The notes beneath the pieces were generated by a model. The model had not been told where the DNA came from and ran no database searches. It saw nothing but the letters and a program-made list of their open reading frames with translations. The translations under genes and the position numbers were made by a program. 64,000 bases of DNA from UBA2705 sp963977125. Its GTDB lineage: Bacteria; Pseudomonadota; Alphaproteobacteria; Micavibrionales; Micavibrionaceae. The stretch covers positions 124,001-188,000 of the forward strand of contig CAXBNJ010000004.1 in NCBI GenBank assembly GCA_963977125.1. Direction: 5' to 3'. Of the stretch, positions 7,917-17,400 are shown piece after piece (the first letter of the stretch is position 1; every line of letters starts with the position of its first letter).

Positions 7917-8830
7917 GAGGCCATTTTCTGCTGCGCGTAGAAATTATCCAAGATCAACATTTGGCGCAATGCGCCGATTTGCATACCGCCATTAATTGCG
8001 GAATCCTGACGCAGCCCGTAAGGGCGTGGATCATCAAGCACTAACCAGTTCTGCGCTTCTAAATAGGCTCGCAAGGCAGGCTCATTGTCATCTTGTGGCA
8101 AAGCAAAGGCACAGTGCCAATGCGTATTATCATTCAGCGCGTTCAAGAACAGTCCTGCAGCAAGCCCTGTATAGCCTTCAAGAATAATCGGTACATGCGC
8201 AAGCCGCGCCGCTATGACTGCGCCAATAACGGCATTGAGCTCATAGCCTGAATTGCCTTTTAGCGCCGCGAAACAACTCTCTAGCGATAGATCTTCAAGC
8301 TTTACATCAAGCGCGCTTTTGAGAGCGGGTATAAAAGAAGCGCAAAATGCCCGGCCTATATCTTCAGAGCCCGCACCAATTGTTGCGATCGACACCAAGT
8401 CACTTTCAGGCTCAATAGTCATCAATCCATAGGACAAAGAATTCAGCAAAGATTCATCATTCATCGCGTCGCCATGACGCAGATCACTTGTCGGCTCATC
8501 CATATTTAAATCATAAAGGCGTAAATCTGCACTGGCTAAGTCAATAACCTCATTAATCGCATGATCCCCCGCCAGTAATTGGCTCACCATATTTTTAAAA
8601 TGCGCTTTTTGCATATCGTCACCAGCGGCAAAGCCATGCGACGCGGCATATAAAGACAATCGCGGGCGTTTAATTTCGAAGATTTGACGATCAGCCGCAA
8701 AATTAAGCCAATATTTAATACGCTCGACCTTGTTCATATCAGACATTTCACGGCGCACAGAACATGACGGATGCTCCATAGACTGTATAAGGCTCACGAT
8801 TTCATCGAACTTAAGGGCTGTCTGCGCCAT
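7913..8830 (-). CDS. CobU/CobT-like phosphoribosyltransferase homologue lacking catalytic residues
   Basis: Protein of 305 residues aligning by eye along most of its length with nicotinate-nucleotide:dimethylbenzimidazole phosphoribosyltransferase (CobU of the aerobic pathway, CobT of enterics; usually 335-355 residues). Matching blocks include KRPRLSLYAASHGFAA, the AINEV-ADLRLYDL-DEPTSD region, SYGLMTIE-SDLV and AARLAHVPIILEGY. The GEMGIGNTT loop with a catalytic Glu has become an IATIGAGSED segment, the C-terminal LGEGTGA loop with the second Glu has become INGGMQIGA, the N-terminal KPPGALG loop is absent, and the central GPGTG segment is deleted. It is probably a pseudoenzyme or has a new activity. 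It lies tail-to-tail with the CbiB-like gene. Confidence 0.75.
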   Translation of the reverse strand: MAQTALKFDEIVSLIQSMEHPSCSVRREMSDMNKVERIKYWLNFAADRQIFEIKRPRLSLYAASHGFAAGDDMQKAHFKNMVSQLLAGDHAINEVIDLASADLRLYDLNMDEPTSDLRHGDAMNDESLLNSLSYGLMTIEPESDLVSIATIGAGSEDIGRAFCASFIPALKSALDVKLEDLSLESCFAALKGNSGYELNAVIGAVIAARLAHVPIILEGYTGLAAGLFLNALNDNTHWHCAFALPQDDNEPALRAYLEAQNWLVLDDPRPYGLRQDSAINGGMQIGALRQMLILDNFYAQQKMAS

Positions 8831-9147
8831 CTTTATCTCCTAAAACGCCGATTATCACGGCTATATTCAACTCTCTATACATATGCTATAAAGCGCTATG
8901 CTCGACAGTTATACAAGTTTATCATTATAAGAATAGCCCTTAATGTAACGCCCAGATAAAGCATTATCATTATTTTTCCGAAAAACATGGTGTTTTATAC
9001 ACTCTTTACTTGACTTGCCCCGCCCCGTTGCGATAATCTCCGCTTCGTTGTGAAAAAGTCACGCGTTTATATAATGTGAAAAATTAACACGATTATATAA
9101 GATATATTAAGAAACATAAGAATTAAGAATATAGAAGGATTTACACT
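8831..9147. other. 317-base intergenic region before rpmB
   Basis: Non-coding gap between the divergent CobU-like gene and rpmB. It holds the candidate rpmB promoter (9010-9037) and a leader of about 100 bases that ends in AAGGA ahead of the rpmB ATG. The left part should contain the minus-strand promoter for the CobU-like gene, but I could not single out convincing hexamers. No RNA gene was recognised. Confidence 0.6.
9010..9037 (+). promoter_or_regulatory. Candidate sigma-70 promoter of rpmB
   Basis: TTGACT (9010-9015), a 16-base GC-rich spacer and GATAAT (9032-9037). It is the best -35/-10 pair in the gap and is placed for a leader of about 100 bases before rpmB. This strength is expected for a ribosomal protein gene. 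Confidence 0.6.
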
Positions 9148-9438
9148 ATGAGCCGTCGTTGTGTAGTTACAGGTAAAGGCGTTATGTCTGGTAATAACGT
9201 TTCCCACGCAAAAAATAGAACTCGTCGTAAGTTTTACCCGAACGTTCAAGAAGCTAGCTTATACTCACAAGCGCTTGACCGTAGCATTCGCGTAAAAATC
9301 AGCACAGCTGGTCTTCGTACTGTTGAACATAAAGGTGGCCTTGATGCTTACCTTACTGGTACAGCGAAAACGAAACTTGACGTATGCTTCCGTTCATTTA
9401 AAGCACAAGTAGAAAAAGTTCTCGCCGCTAAGAAGTAA
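9148..9438 (+). CDS. rpmB: 50S ribosomal protein L28
   Basis: Large-subunit ribosomal protein L28, 96 residues, which is typical of alphaproteobacteria. The signature N terminus SRRCVVTGKGVMSGNNVSHAKN followed by the RTRRKFYPNVQ segment is clear, with the C-terminal basic tail RSFKAQVEKVLAAKK. The ribosome site AAGGA lies nine bases before the ATG. The gene is followed after 54 bases by tgt, with no terminator between, so rpmB and tgt may be partly cotranscribed. In many relatives rpmB is a single-gene unit. Confidence 0.97.
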   Translation: MSRRCVVTGKGVMSGNNVSHAKNRTRRKFYPNVQEASLYSQALDRSIRVKISTAGLRTVEHKGGLDAYLTGTAKTKLDVCFRSFKAQVEKVLAAKK

Positions 9439-9492
9439 TTCTTAGACGCCGCGTAGCTTCTTCTACCGAATCTTACAGAGTGAATAATAGTC

Positions 9493-10680
9493 ATGACTGA
9501 CCTAAAATATCCAAATTTTGAATTTGATATAACTTATAACGCGCCTAATTCTCAGGCGCGTTTAGGTACTTTGAAGACTCCTCACGGCACCATTCAAACA
9601 CCTAATTATATCTTTTGTGGCACGAAAGCGGCCATCAAAAACCTCAACCCAGATCAAATGGTTGAAGCCAAAACGGATATTATATTGTCAAACACCTATC
9701 ACTTAATGGTTCAGCCAGGCGCTGATGTTGTTGAGAAAATGGGTGGCTTGCATGCCTTTATGGGCTGGGACGGCCCAATGCTGACCGATAGTGGCGGCTT
9801 TCAAATCTTTTCCATGGGGCATGGCTCCGTCGCGGATGAGATTAAAGGCCGCAATAAAGGCGAGCGCAAACAGTCTCTTCTTAAAATCACCGAAGCAGGC
9901 GCAGAATTTAGAAGCTATAAAGATGGCTCTAAAATGATGCTGACCCCTGAACGCTCAATGGACATCCAAAGACAGCTCGGCGCTGATCTTATTATGCAGT
10001 TTGATGAATGTACCGCTTTCCATGTTGATCGCGACTATACAGAAGAATCAATGCATCGTTCACATCGTTGGGGCGATCGCTGTTTAGAACATTTCGAGAA
10101 AAGCGATAATGGCGCACAAGCCGTTTATGGCATTGTGCAAGGCGGTGTATATGACGACCTCCGCGCTGAAAGCTGCGCATGGACCAAGAATGGTAATTTC
10201 TTCGGCACAGCCATTGGCGGCTCACTTGGCGGCAGCAAACAACAATTTTATGAAATTGTTTCATGGTGCACCAAACAAATCCACCAAGAACGCCCTGTTC
10301 ACTTGCTTGGCATTGGCGCGATTGACGACATATTTAAATGTGTACGCCTTGGCATTGATACATTTGATTGCGTATCTCCGACGCGCGCGGCGCGTCACGG
10401 CTGGGCTATCATGAAAGGCGTTCCGGGTAACCGTATCAATATTAAAAACGCTAAATATCGTGAAGACGCTTCACCGCTTCTGCCTGAGAGCGATATTAAA
10501 TCATCAAATTTCTATTCAAAAGCCTATATTCATCACTTGATCAAGGCCAAAGAAATGCTGGGCATGCAAATACTCTCGCAACATAACGTCTATATGATGA
10601 ATATGCTGATGCGTGACATTCGCGAAGCCATTGCCAATGATACGCTCGATGCGTGTGAAAAAGAATGGCGCTGCTTATAA
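9493..10680 (+). CDS. tgt: tRNA-guanine transglycosylase, zinc-cysteine-less and queuine-type pocket
   Basis: Exchanges G34 of GUN-anticodon tRNAs for a queuosine precursor base. 395 residues, slightly longer than usual. The catalytic acid is Asp99 in TDSGGFQ and the nucleophile is Asp292 in FDCVSPTR. Two departures are visible. The zinc site CxCxxC expected before the NYxRAYIHHL helix is ESDIKSS (332-338), so all three cysteines are gone although the later His (SQHN, 364) remains. The base-recognition loop, GGLAVGE in preQ1-specific enzymes, reads GGSLGG (242-247), placing Gly where preQ1 enzymes have Val. Gly at that site is typical of eukaryotic and chlamydial queuine-using enzymes. A queuine-salvage role is inferred. 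Confidence 0.93.
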   Translation: MTDLKYPNFEFDITYNAPNSQARLGTLKTPHGTIQTPNYIFCGTKAAIKNLNPDQMVEAKTDIILSNTYHLMVQPGADVVEKMGGLHAFMGWDGPMLTDSGGFQIFSMGHGSVADEIKGRNKGERKQSLLKITEAGAEFRSYKDGSKMMLTPERSMDIQRQLGADLIMQFDECTAFHVDRDYTEESMHRSHRWGDRCLEHFEKSDNGAQAVYGIVQGGVYDDLRAESCAWTKNGNFFGTAIGGSLGGSKQQFYEIVSWCTKQIHQERPVHLLGIGAIDDIFKCVRLGIDTFDCVSPTRAARHGWAIMKGVPGNRINIKNAKYREDASPLLPESDIKSSNFYSKAYIHHLIKAKEMLGMQILSQHNVYMMNMLMRDIREAIANDTLDACEKEWRCL

Positions 10681-10779
10681 TCTATATTGATAGATAAAAA
10701 CGATACGCCACCCTTTGTTACATTCCTTAACAATAGAAAACTACGCCCTGTGCTTAATCTTGATCTTGATTAACATTGC

Positions 10780-11322
10780 TTAATCAAGCGCGAGCAAAAT
10801 ACCATCTATTGGTGGGCGGGCTTTGTAACCATCTTCGCTAAACATATGCGTAATCATGCCCTCAGCGTTAATGACATAGATGGTCGGGTTCGGAATACCG
10901 TAGAAACGTGACGTTTCTTCGTATTTTTCATTCAAAATGCCAAAAGCTCTGATTGATTCCGAGCTCGGATCTGAGAGCATTTTATACGGCGCTTCATTTT
11001 CTATAGAAAAACGGTTTAACACCTCAATGCTGTCATAGCTGACTGAGGCGACTTCATAACCGCGCTTTTTAAAATCGTCGTAACGCGCCGCAAAATCTTT
11101 TAATTGAACCTGACAAAACGGACACCATTCTGCCGAACGTACAAACAGTACGACCAGACCTTTTTCGCCTTTTAAGCTTGTGAAATCAGCCTCCGCGCCA
11201 GCTTGATCTTTCAATGCCAAATCATGTGGAATAGCCTCGCCAATTTTCGCAGCTTGAACCGCCCCTGCACTGGCCATGCCCATAACGAGAATCGCAAAAA
11301 GGCTTAATAAACGTCTATACAT
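10780..11322 (-). CDS. Exported redoxin / peroxiredoxin-like protein
   Basis: AhpC/TSA-type redoxin of 180 residues after start correction. The ATG at 11322 is preceded by GGAGACGG at good spacing and opens directly onto a signal peptide (YRRLLSLFAILVMGMASAG...AVQA), so it is preferred over the upstream ATG at 11355. The thioredoxin-fold core carries SAEWCPFCQVQL, a CxxC rather than the single peroxidatic cysteine of classical peroxiredoxins, then the SYDS and GIPNPTIYVIN strands. It is probably a periplasmic thiol oxidoreductase; specificity is unknown. Divergent from leuC and convergent with tgt. Confidence 0.85.
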   Translation of the reverse strand: MYRRLLSLFAILVMGMASAGAVQAAKIGEAIPHDLALKDQAGAEADFTSLKGEKGLVVLFVRSAEWCPFCQVQLKDFAARYDDFKKRGYEVASVSYDSIEVLNRFSIENEAPYKMLSDPSSESIRAFGILNEKYEETSRFYGIPNPTIYVINAEGMITHMFSEDGYKARPPIDGILLALD

Positions 11323-11438
11323 TAACCGTCTCCATAAATTAAAAATAAGTTTCACTACAAAAATAAGATATAATCTTGATACCTATTCGTATACAGCCTA
11401 AATTAAATTACACACGCTCACAAAAAAAAGTGAAGAAC

Positions 11439-12845
11439 ATGGCCAAGACATTATATGAGAAAATCTGGAACGCGCATTTAATTGATACAGGCGCGGAAGA
11501 TAATCAAAATACATTAATCTATATTGATCGCCATTTGGTGCATGAAGTGACCTCGCCACAAGCCTTTGAAGGTTTAAGAATGGCCGGACGTCCCGTGCGC
11601 AGCCCTGAGAACACATTGGCCGTCGCCGACCACAACGTCCCCACCACTGACCGCGCAGGGGGCATACAAGAGCCTGAAAGCCGCATTCAGGTTGAAACAT
11701 TGACAAAAAACTGTGCTGAATTTGGCGTTGAGTATTTTTCCATGAGCGATCAGCGCCAAGGCATTGTTCATATTGTCGGGCCAGAGCAAGGCTTTACCTT
11801 ACCGGGTATGACGATTGTCTGCGGTGACAGCCATACATCGACCCATGGCGCATTTGGCTCGCTCGCCTTTGGCATTGGCACATCTGAGGTCGAACACGTC
11901 CTTGCCACACAATCTCTGCCACAAAGCCCGGCTAAGACACTTCGCATTACCATTAATGGCGAACTCAGCACGGGCGTTACCGCCAAAGACATCGCCCTTG
12001 CGATTATTGCCGTCACAGGTACGGCTGGCGGTACAGGATATGTTATTGAATATGCAGGCGAAGCCATACGCAACCTTTCGATGGAAGGCCGCATGACAAT
12101 TTGCAATATGTCGATTGAAGCGGGCGCGCGCGCAGGCTTAATCGCCCCTGATGAAACCACATTCTCATACTTAAAAGGTCGTCCAAAAGCGCCTAAAAAT
12201 GACAATTGGGATAAAGCCGTCGCCTATTGGAAGACGCTGCCAAGCGATGCTGACGCGGTGTTTGATAAAGAGATCACCCTAAACGCTAGTGATATAGCCC
12301 CACAAGTCACATGGGGCACGTCACCAGAGGACGTTTTACCCATTACCGCAAATGTCCCTAACCCTGAAGATTTCGCGGATGTCAGCAAACAAGATTCCGC
12401 CAAGCGCGCCTTGGACTATATGGGCTTAACCGCAGGCATGGCTTTACAAGATGTCGTAATTGATCAAGTGTTTATTGGGTCATGCACCAATGGCCGCATT
12501 GAAGATATTCGCGATGTTGCCAAAATCGTCAAAGGTCACAAAATTGCCGATAATGTCCGCGCAATGGTCGTCCCGGGGTCTGGCCTTGTTAAAACCCAAG
12601 CCGAACAAGAAGGCCTCGACGTGATTATTAAAGAAGCGGGCTTTGAATGGCGTGAGCCGGGTTGTTCTATGTGCCTAGCCATGAACGCTGACCGCCTAGA
12701 GCCTGGCGAGCGCTGCGCATCAACATCAAACCGTAACTTTGAAGGCCGCCAAGGCCGCGGTGGACGCACCCATTTAATGAGCCCCGCTATGGCCGCTGCC
12801 GCTGGACTTAAAGGAACATTAGCTGACGTGCGTGAGTATTTATAA
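11439..12845 (+). CDS. leuC: 3-isopropylmalate dehydratase large subunit
   Basis: Aconitase-family isomerase that with LeuD interconverts 2- and 3-isopropylmalate in leucine synthesis. The start at 11439 (MAKTLYEKIW) gives 468 residues, the family length; the open frame extends 21 codons further upstream without support. The three [4Fe-4S] ligands are Cys349 (IGSCTNGR), Cys409 and Cys412 (GCSMC). The N-terminal active-site segments GDSHTSTHGAFG and DHNVPT are intact. LeuD is not adjacent, which is common in alphaproteobacteria. An HD-GYP-like gene follows 23 bases downstream on the same strand. Confidence 0.96.
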   Translation: MAKTLYEKIWNAHLIDTGAEDNQNTLIYIDRHLVHEVTSPQAFEGLRMAGRPVRSPENTLAVADHNVPTTDRAGGIQEPESRIQVETLTKNCAEFGVEYFSMSDQRQGIVHIVGPEQGFTLPGMTIVCGDSHTSTHGAFGSLAFGIGTSEVEHVLATQSLPQSPAKTLRITINGELSTGVTAKDIALAIIAVTGTAGGTGYVIEYAGEAIRNLSMEGRMTICNMSIEAGARAGLIAPDETTFSYLKGRPKAPKNDNWDKAVAYWKTLPSDADAVFDKEITLNASDIAPQVTWGTSPEDVLPITANVPNPEDFADVSKQDSAKRALDYMGLTAGMALQDVVIDQVFIGSCTNGRIEDIRDVAKIVKGHKIADNVRAMVVPGSGLVKTQAEQEGLDVIIKEAGFEWREPGCSMCLAMNADRLEPGERCASTSNRNFEGRQGRGGRTHLMSPAMAAAAGLKGTLADVREYL

Positions 12846-12868
12846 ATATAAAGGTAAAGCCTGAGAAC

Positions 12869-13660
12869 ATGAGTATCAACACAACTAAATATGGTTACGA
12901 CCAACTTGATTTCGATCTAATCGCCCTCGACAAAATCATTGAAAGCTACGATGTTGCTAGCGACCCTGTTTTAAACAAAATATGGCCAAAAATAGCGCAA
13001 GAGCTTTGGCAAGAGATCGGCAGCTATGGCGCCGACATAAACCAATATGGCGAAGTCATGCATGGCCATTTGGAGCGCATTTCAAAAGATGGTCAAAAAT
13101 TCATGGGACAGCTCGGTTATAGCGCCAAGTCAGGGCGTAATTTTTATGATGCCTTTAAGCTCAGCGATATTGGTAAATTGCATAGTGATTACGATATTAA
13201 CATCTGGTCTCTGCCCCATAGCCCAACGCCAGAAGAGCGCCGTATGAAAAGCATGCATACATTGCGCGGCCTTGAATATTTAGAACAAGCCTATAAACGC
13301 CATAATGTCAGTGATGAATTTTATAATCACCCACATATTAAAACAGTCATTCCAACATTGATGCTCTACCATCATGAACGTCTAGATGGCAGCGGCTATA
13401 GCGGCATTGCCGCTGAGAAGCTCGGCAAGACCATCCGCATGGCCTGCATTGTTGATGCCTATGACGGCGACCGCATCCACCGCCCTCACCAACCAGCCAA
13501 ACGCAGCGAAGAAGAGGCCATAGATCGCATGATGGCACTTGGTGATGACCAGAAATATGCAGGGGCTTTTGATGGTGAGCTGCTTAAAGTGTTTAAGGGC
13601 TATAAGCTTGCCCCCGAGCCAGATAATAAAATCGGTGCTAAACGAGGGTTAGAATATTAA
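12869..13660 (+). CDS. Degenerate HD-GYP domain protein
   Basis: 263-residue protein matching the HD-GYP cyclic-di-GMP phosphodiesterase fold over residues about 60-215. Retained signatures are His130 in the MHTLRGLEYL helix, HHE at 168-170, DGSGY at 173-177 and VDAYD at 195-199. The defining HD dyad is changed: the usual HDIGK reads SDIGK (Ser99-Asp100), removing one metal-binding histidine. The GYP triplet itself is GYS. It lacks an obvious receiver, sensor or membrane domain; the N-terminal 55 residues are helical and unassigned. It may be a catalytically impaired or altered-metal enzyme, or a c-di-GMP-binding effector. It sits 23 bases after leuC, so it may be read through from that promoter. 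Confidence 0.75.
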   Translation: MSINTTKYGYDQLDFDLIALDKIIESYDVASDPVLNKIWPKIAQELWQEIGSYGADINQYGEVMHGHLERISKDGQKFMGQLGYSAKSGRNFYDAFKLSDIGKLHSDYDINIWSLPHSPTPEERRMKSMHTLRGLEYLEQAYKRHNVSDEFYNHPHIKTVIPTLMLYHHERLDGSGYSGIAAEKLGKTIRMACIVDAYDGDRIHRPHQPAKRSEEEAIDRMMALGDDQKYAGAFDGELLKVFKGYKLAPEPDNKIGAKRGLEY

Positions 13661-13821
13661 ACGTAGAAATTCAAAGACGTCAAGACCGCGAACACTCGAT
13701 AACGTTGACCTAATCTGCCGCAAACAGACTCATGCTCAGGCTTATCACGGCCAACCCAAGCCATAAACAAAGGCTTATCGCTATTATTATACTTTGTTTT
13801 TTTACTAAGGCTATCTGACAT
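13657..13821 (-). CDS. Possible 54-residue small protein
   Basis: Short open frame starting at 13821 nine bases after the stop of the 171-residue gene on the same strand and ending in a 4-base convergent overlap with the HD-GYP gene. The product begins MSDSLSKKTKYNNSDKP and has a central MAWVGRDKPEH segment. A G-run (GGGGGG) lies just before the ATG, which is an imperfect ribosome site. No family recognised. The tight packing and operon-like spacing are the only support for coding. Confidence 0.35.
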   Translation of the reverse strand: MSDSLSKKTKYNNSDKPLFMAWVGRDKPEHESVCGRLGQRYRVFAVLTSLNFYV

Positions 13822-13830
13822 ATACCCCCC

Positions 13831-14346
13831 CTACATAATCAGTCTGTTGGCTTTTGGAGTTATGCTTAGCTGTTTGTCGAGACAGAAAGAAGCTGCCGCT
13901 TTATCGTAAAACTGCTTAATGTTCTCATATGCATCTATGTTGCCAGAATCCACCAAGCGTTCCATCATGACACGCGCCATAATTGCAGCTTCTCGCCAGT
14001 ACTGGATAGCAGCGGGACTATCTTTCTGGACTGGTGGATCGGTAAACTCCCAACCTGATTTACTATAAATAATGCGTGAAGATGAGTAGTATGTATCATA
14101 GAGATTAAGCGCTCGGCTTCGCAGCCCGTCTTCACCTAGGGCTTGATTATTCAAGCACTCAATACGGGAGACCACTGATAGGAATGCCGTTTTCAAATTA
14201 TGATTTTTAGTGTGATCGTAAGGGCAGCTCCTTTTAATATGTTGTTCTGCACAATGGCGCAAAACAAGCATCAAATCTTCCAAATCATCTATTTGCTGAT
14301 TTAGAAGGTCATTCTGCGCTGTTTTATCACTGTTAACTTCAGACAT
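13831..14346 (-). CDS. Hypothetical protein, 171 aa
   Basis: No family recognised. The product is soluble, mostly helical and charged, with an N-terminal heptad-like stretch (LLNQQIDDLEDLMLVLRH, about 14-32) and two cysteines near 32 and 42 next to histidines. A WREAAIMARVMMERLV helix lies in the second half. No signal peptide or membrane segment is visible. It lies between the HD-GYP gene and the giant coiled-coil gene in the lineage-specific block, on the same strand as the latter but downstream of it with a 100-base gap. Composition resembles its neighbours, so recent transfer is not indicated. Confidence 0.6.
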   Translation of the reverse strand: MSEVNSDKTAQNDLLNQQIDDLEDLMLVLRHCAEQHIKRSCPYDHTKNHNLKTAFLSVVSRIECLNNQALGEDGLRSRALNLYDTYYSSSRIIYSKSGWEFTDPPVQKDSPAAIQYWREAAIMARVMMERLVDSGNIDAYENIKQFYDKAAASFCLDKQLSITPKANRLIM

Positions 14347-14446
14347 CGTTGCACCATAGCCTTAATTTACAATGGTATACTATCACATATTCACGGCGAA
14401 AGGTCAACAAATATGTAAATTGCGGTGTTGTATTTATGATAGAGCT

Positions 14447-17400
14447 TTAACTACTCATCTTCTTCGTCTGACGCCCAGCAATCACGCAGAGGGATTGATA
14501 AAGCTTACCAATATCACTTGATAAAAATGCCGTGCAGAGAATATCCGCATGTGATGTTTTATACGCATGCTCTAGAATTTCTTCAAACTGACGCGTGAAG
14601 CGCATTGTGTAATTTCTAAAGCTATTATCATTCTCAAACTTCTCTTTGAGCTTGTCGATATTACTATCAAAGTCAATTTCAACAAGACGGCGTGTGAATG
14701 CGGCTATATCGCCCTTCTTAAAGGCTTTCCATGTTTTATCATCGACTTCGCCATCTTTGACCTGACGGGATATATCGACCGATAGACTATGGAGGCTTTC
14801 AACAATGAATTTGGCAGAATCCATAAAGGCTTCTTGCTGGGCTTCTTGGCGCATATCACCAATGCGCCCCAATGCGCCTTCGGCATCACGCACAGCTTTA
14901 GCCAGATTATTAGATTGGCGCGAAAGCTCACTGGCTGCAGATTCAGAGACGGATGTCGCGCTGCGTGCACGCATAGTGAGCTTATCGGTTTGCTCCTCTA
15001 AGCTGGCCCCTGCTTCAGCAATTTTCTTGGTAATATCACGTGAGGATTTACCAATATGATCGATTTGACCCGTAATATCAGCGATAGAGACGCGTATTTG
15101 GTTCGCCCCATCATCAGACGCTTCCGCCACAGCATGAGCCTGTGTTTTAAGTTCAATCACGTAATCCTTGGTGGTCGTCAATGACGCTTTGATATGTTCT
15201 TCAAATTCACGCGCACGAATAACAAAGCTATCGCCTGCTTTGGATATAGCATCACGCGATTGCTTGGTTGTACTAAGTAACTCACTTGTTTTCTTATCAA
15301 GCAATTGGATTGATTTCTCATTTTCTTCCGTGCAACGTTTTCCGGCGGTAAGCAAGTTATCAAGATTGGCTATCGCTTTATCATTAGCCATCGTAATCGC
15401 AGCGCTGCTTTCATCCGCAGATTCTCTTACTTTGCATGCAATAATACCAAAGCGTGAGGCAGCATCGCTAAGCTGAGCGACGGCCTGACCGACAGATTCA
15501 GTAATGCTTATAAATTGCTGACCGACCGTGTCATTTAAGTTATCAATGCGCAGTTCCATTTTATCCGCCATTAGGTGGATATTGCTTTCCTGCGATTTCA
15601 AGCGCTCCTCAACATCTTTCAATTTAGATGAAGCACTACTTGCCGTCTCGTCCATTAACAGACCAGCATCGCGTAAATTATCTTCATGAAGACGTAAATT
15701 TTTACCTGATTCAGAGGCTGAAACATTCAAGTCAGAGGCTGCAACCTCTAAGCGGTCTTTGAGTTTCTGTAAGCGATCAAGTGAATCGTCCGATAGCTCT
15801 GTAAAGCCCATATTAAGCTCTTTAAAGCGGTTTTCTGCGCGATCAACTTTCTCAAGTACTTCATCATAATGCGGCAAGGTTTCTTGCGCTGAAAGCTTAA
15901 GTGCTTCCACTGCATTTTGCAGACGTTTAGAGCTCTTGGTACTGTAATGTTCAACCTTATTCCAATGCTCGAAATAGGTATCCTCAAGCTGCGAGAGTTC
16001 TTTTTTAGACTCGCTCGTCTTACCTTGAATGACAGAAACAAAGCCCTGCATATCCTGTTCAAAGCGGCCTATATTGCTATCAATATCATCATTCGTGGCC
16101 TTTAGCAGCGTTAGATGTGTATCAACGCCTGCATTATGCGTTTCAATTTTTTCCATCATCGCACTTATATGGTCGTTTAACTGCTCACGCTGTTGACGTA
16201 CGCGGTCTTCAAGCCCTGTTGAATGGCCTGATATTTCACCAGAAAGTGACGACAAATCTTGAACTTGCGTTGATAATATATCACGAATATTTTCAGCCTG
16301 TGTTTGTGCGCGATTACCCGCATCAGATAAATCAAGCGTACGGCTTTCGAGCAATTTAGTGACATGTTCTTGGCGCAGTTCTAAGTCTTGCCCTGCTTCA
16401 ACAATATCAGCGATTGGCGCGGCGAAGCCATCAAGAACAAGGCTCACTTGTACGGTTAAGTCTTTGGTTGCTTGCTCTAAACTTGTGCAGCGTGTGTCAA
16501 TCTCAGCAATATTACCTGAGATTTTATCACCACTCGCCGAGACCGTTTTATCAAGGCGTATAATCACCTCATCAAATTCATGCGTAGCTTTACGCAGTTT
16601 CGCGACATTATGCGCTGTATGGTCATGCAAATTATCAAATTTAACCGTCACTTTATCGAGTAAAGCATCTGCGCTTACTTCTGTATTTTGCGTGGTTTTT
16701 TCCATCTCTTCAGCAATACGGCGCACGGCGCTGCGTAATTTTTCTGAACCATTAATCGCCACTGACATAGCATCACTTAATTGTGAGGCAACATGATCAC
16801 CTGACTTTTCAAGAGACTCGGCTTTATCATCAAGGGTCAAAGCTAAGCCGTCCAAACGATCGGCTTGCGCGCTCATACGGTCTTCAATTTCAACGCTGCG
16901 GCTTACCGCGACATCGACGGTAACATCCATTTTTTCAGCGGCATCTGCAATACGTGAAGACAACGCTTGTGCTTGCTCTGACAAGCGTTCAACGCCATTA
17001 TTCAACTCACGGCGCTGCGCTTCTATCGACATAGAAGATTCGGCCATCGCTTCAATCGCTTGAATGGTCATTTTCTCAAGGCTATCAACTTCACTGCGAA
17101 TATGCGTACCAAGTTTCTGTGTTTCATCACTAACGCGATCCGCCGAGCCACTCAATGTTTCAACATGACCTTCAAAGTCACTGCTTAAGCCATCTAGACG
17201 CACACCGAAATTATCAACAGCAGACTGCATCGATTGATAAGTGCACTCCATAGAGTCATCAATCGCAATAACGGTTTTATGCGCATCAGAAGCCGCTTCA
17301 ATAATTTTATCGCTGCCTTTTTGGAGTTTTTCTTCGACAGAGCTCGAAATACCTAGAATGTCTTGTTCTGCGGCGCGCCACGCATCAAGGCCATTTTTGG

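Noticed and set aside
11768..12205. 145-codon minus-strand frame across leuC.
   Set aside because: leuC is fully conserved on the plus strand; the antisense product has no recognisable features.
16359..16796. 145-codon plus-strand frame inside the giant coiled-coil gene.
   Set aside because: Antisense shadow of a repetitive Ser/Asp/Ala-rich helical region with no ribosome site or family.
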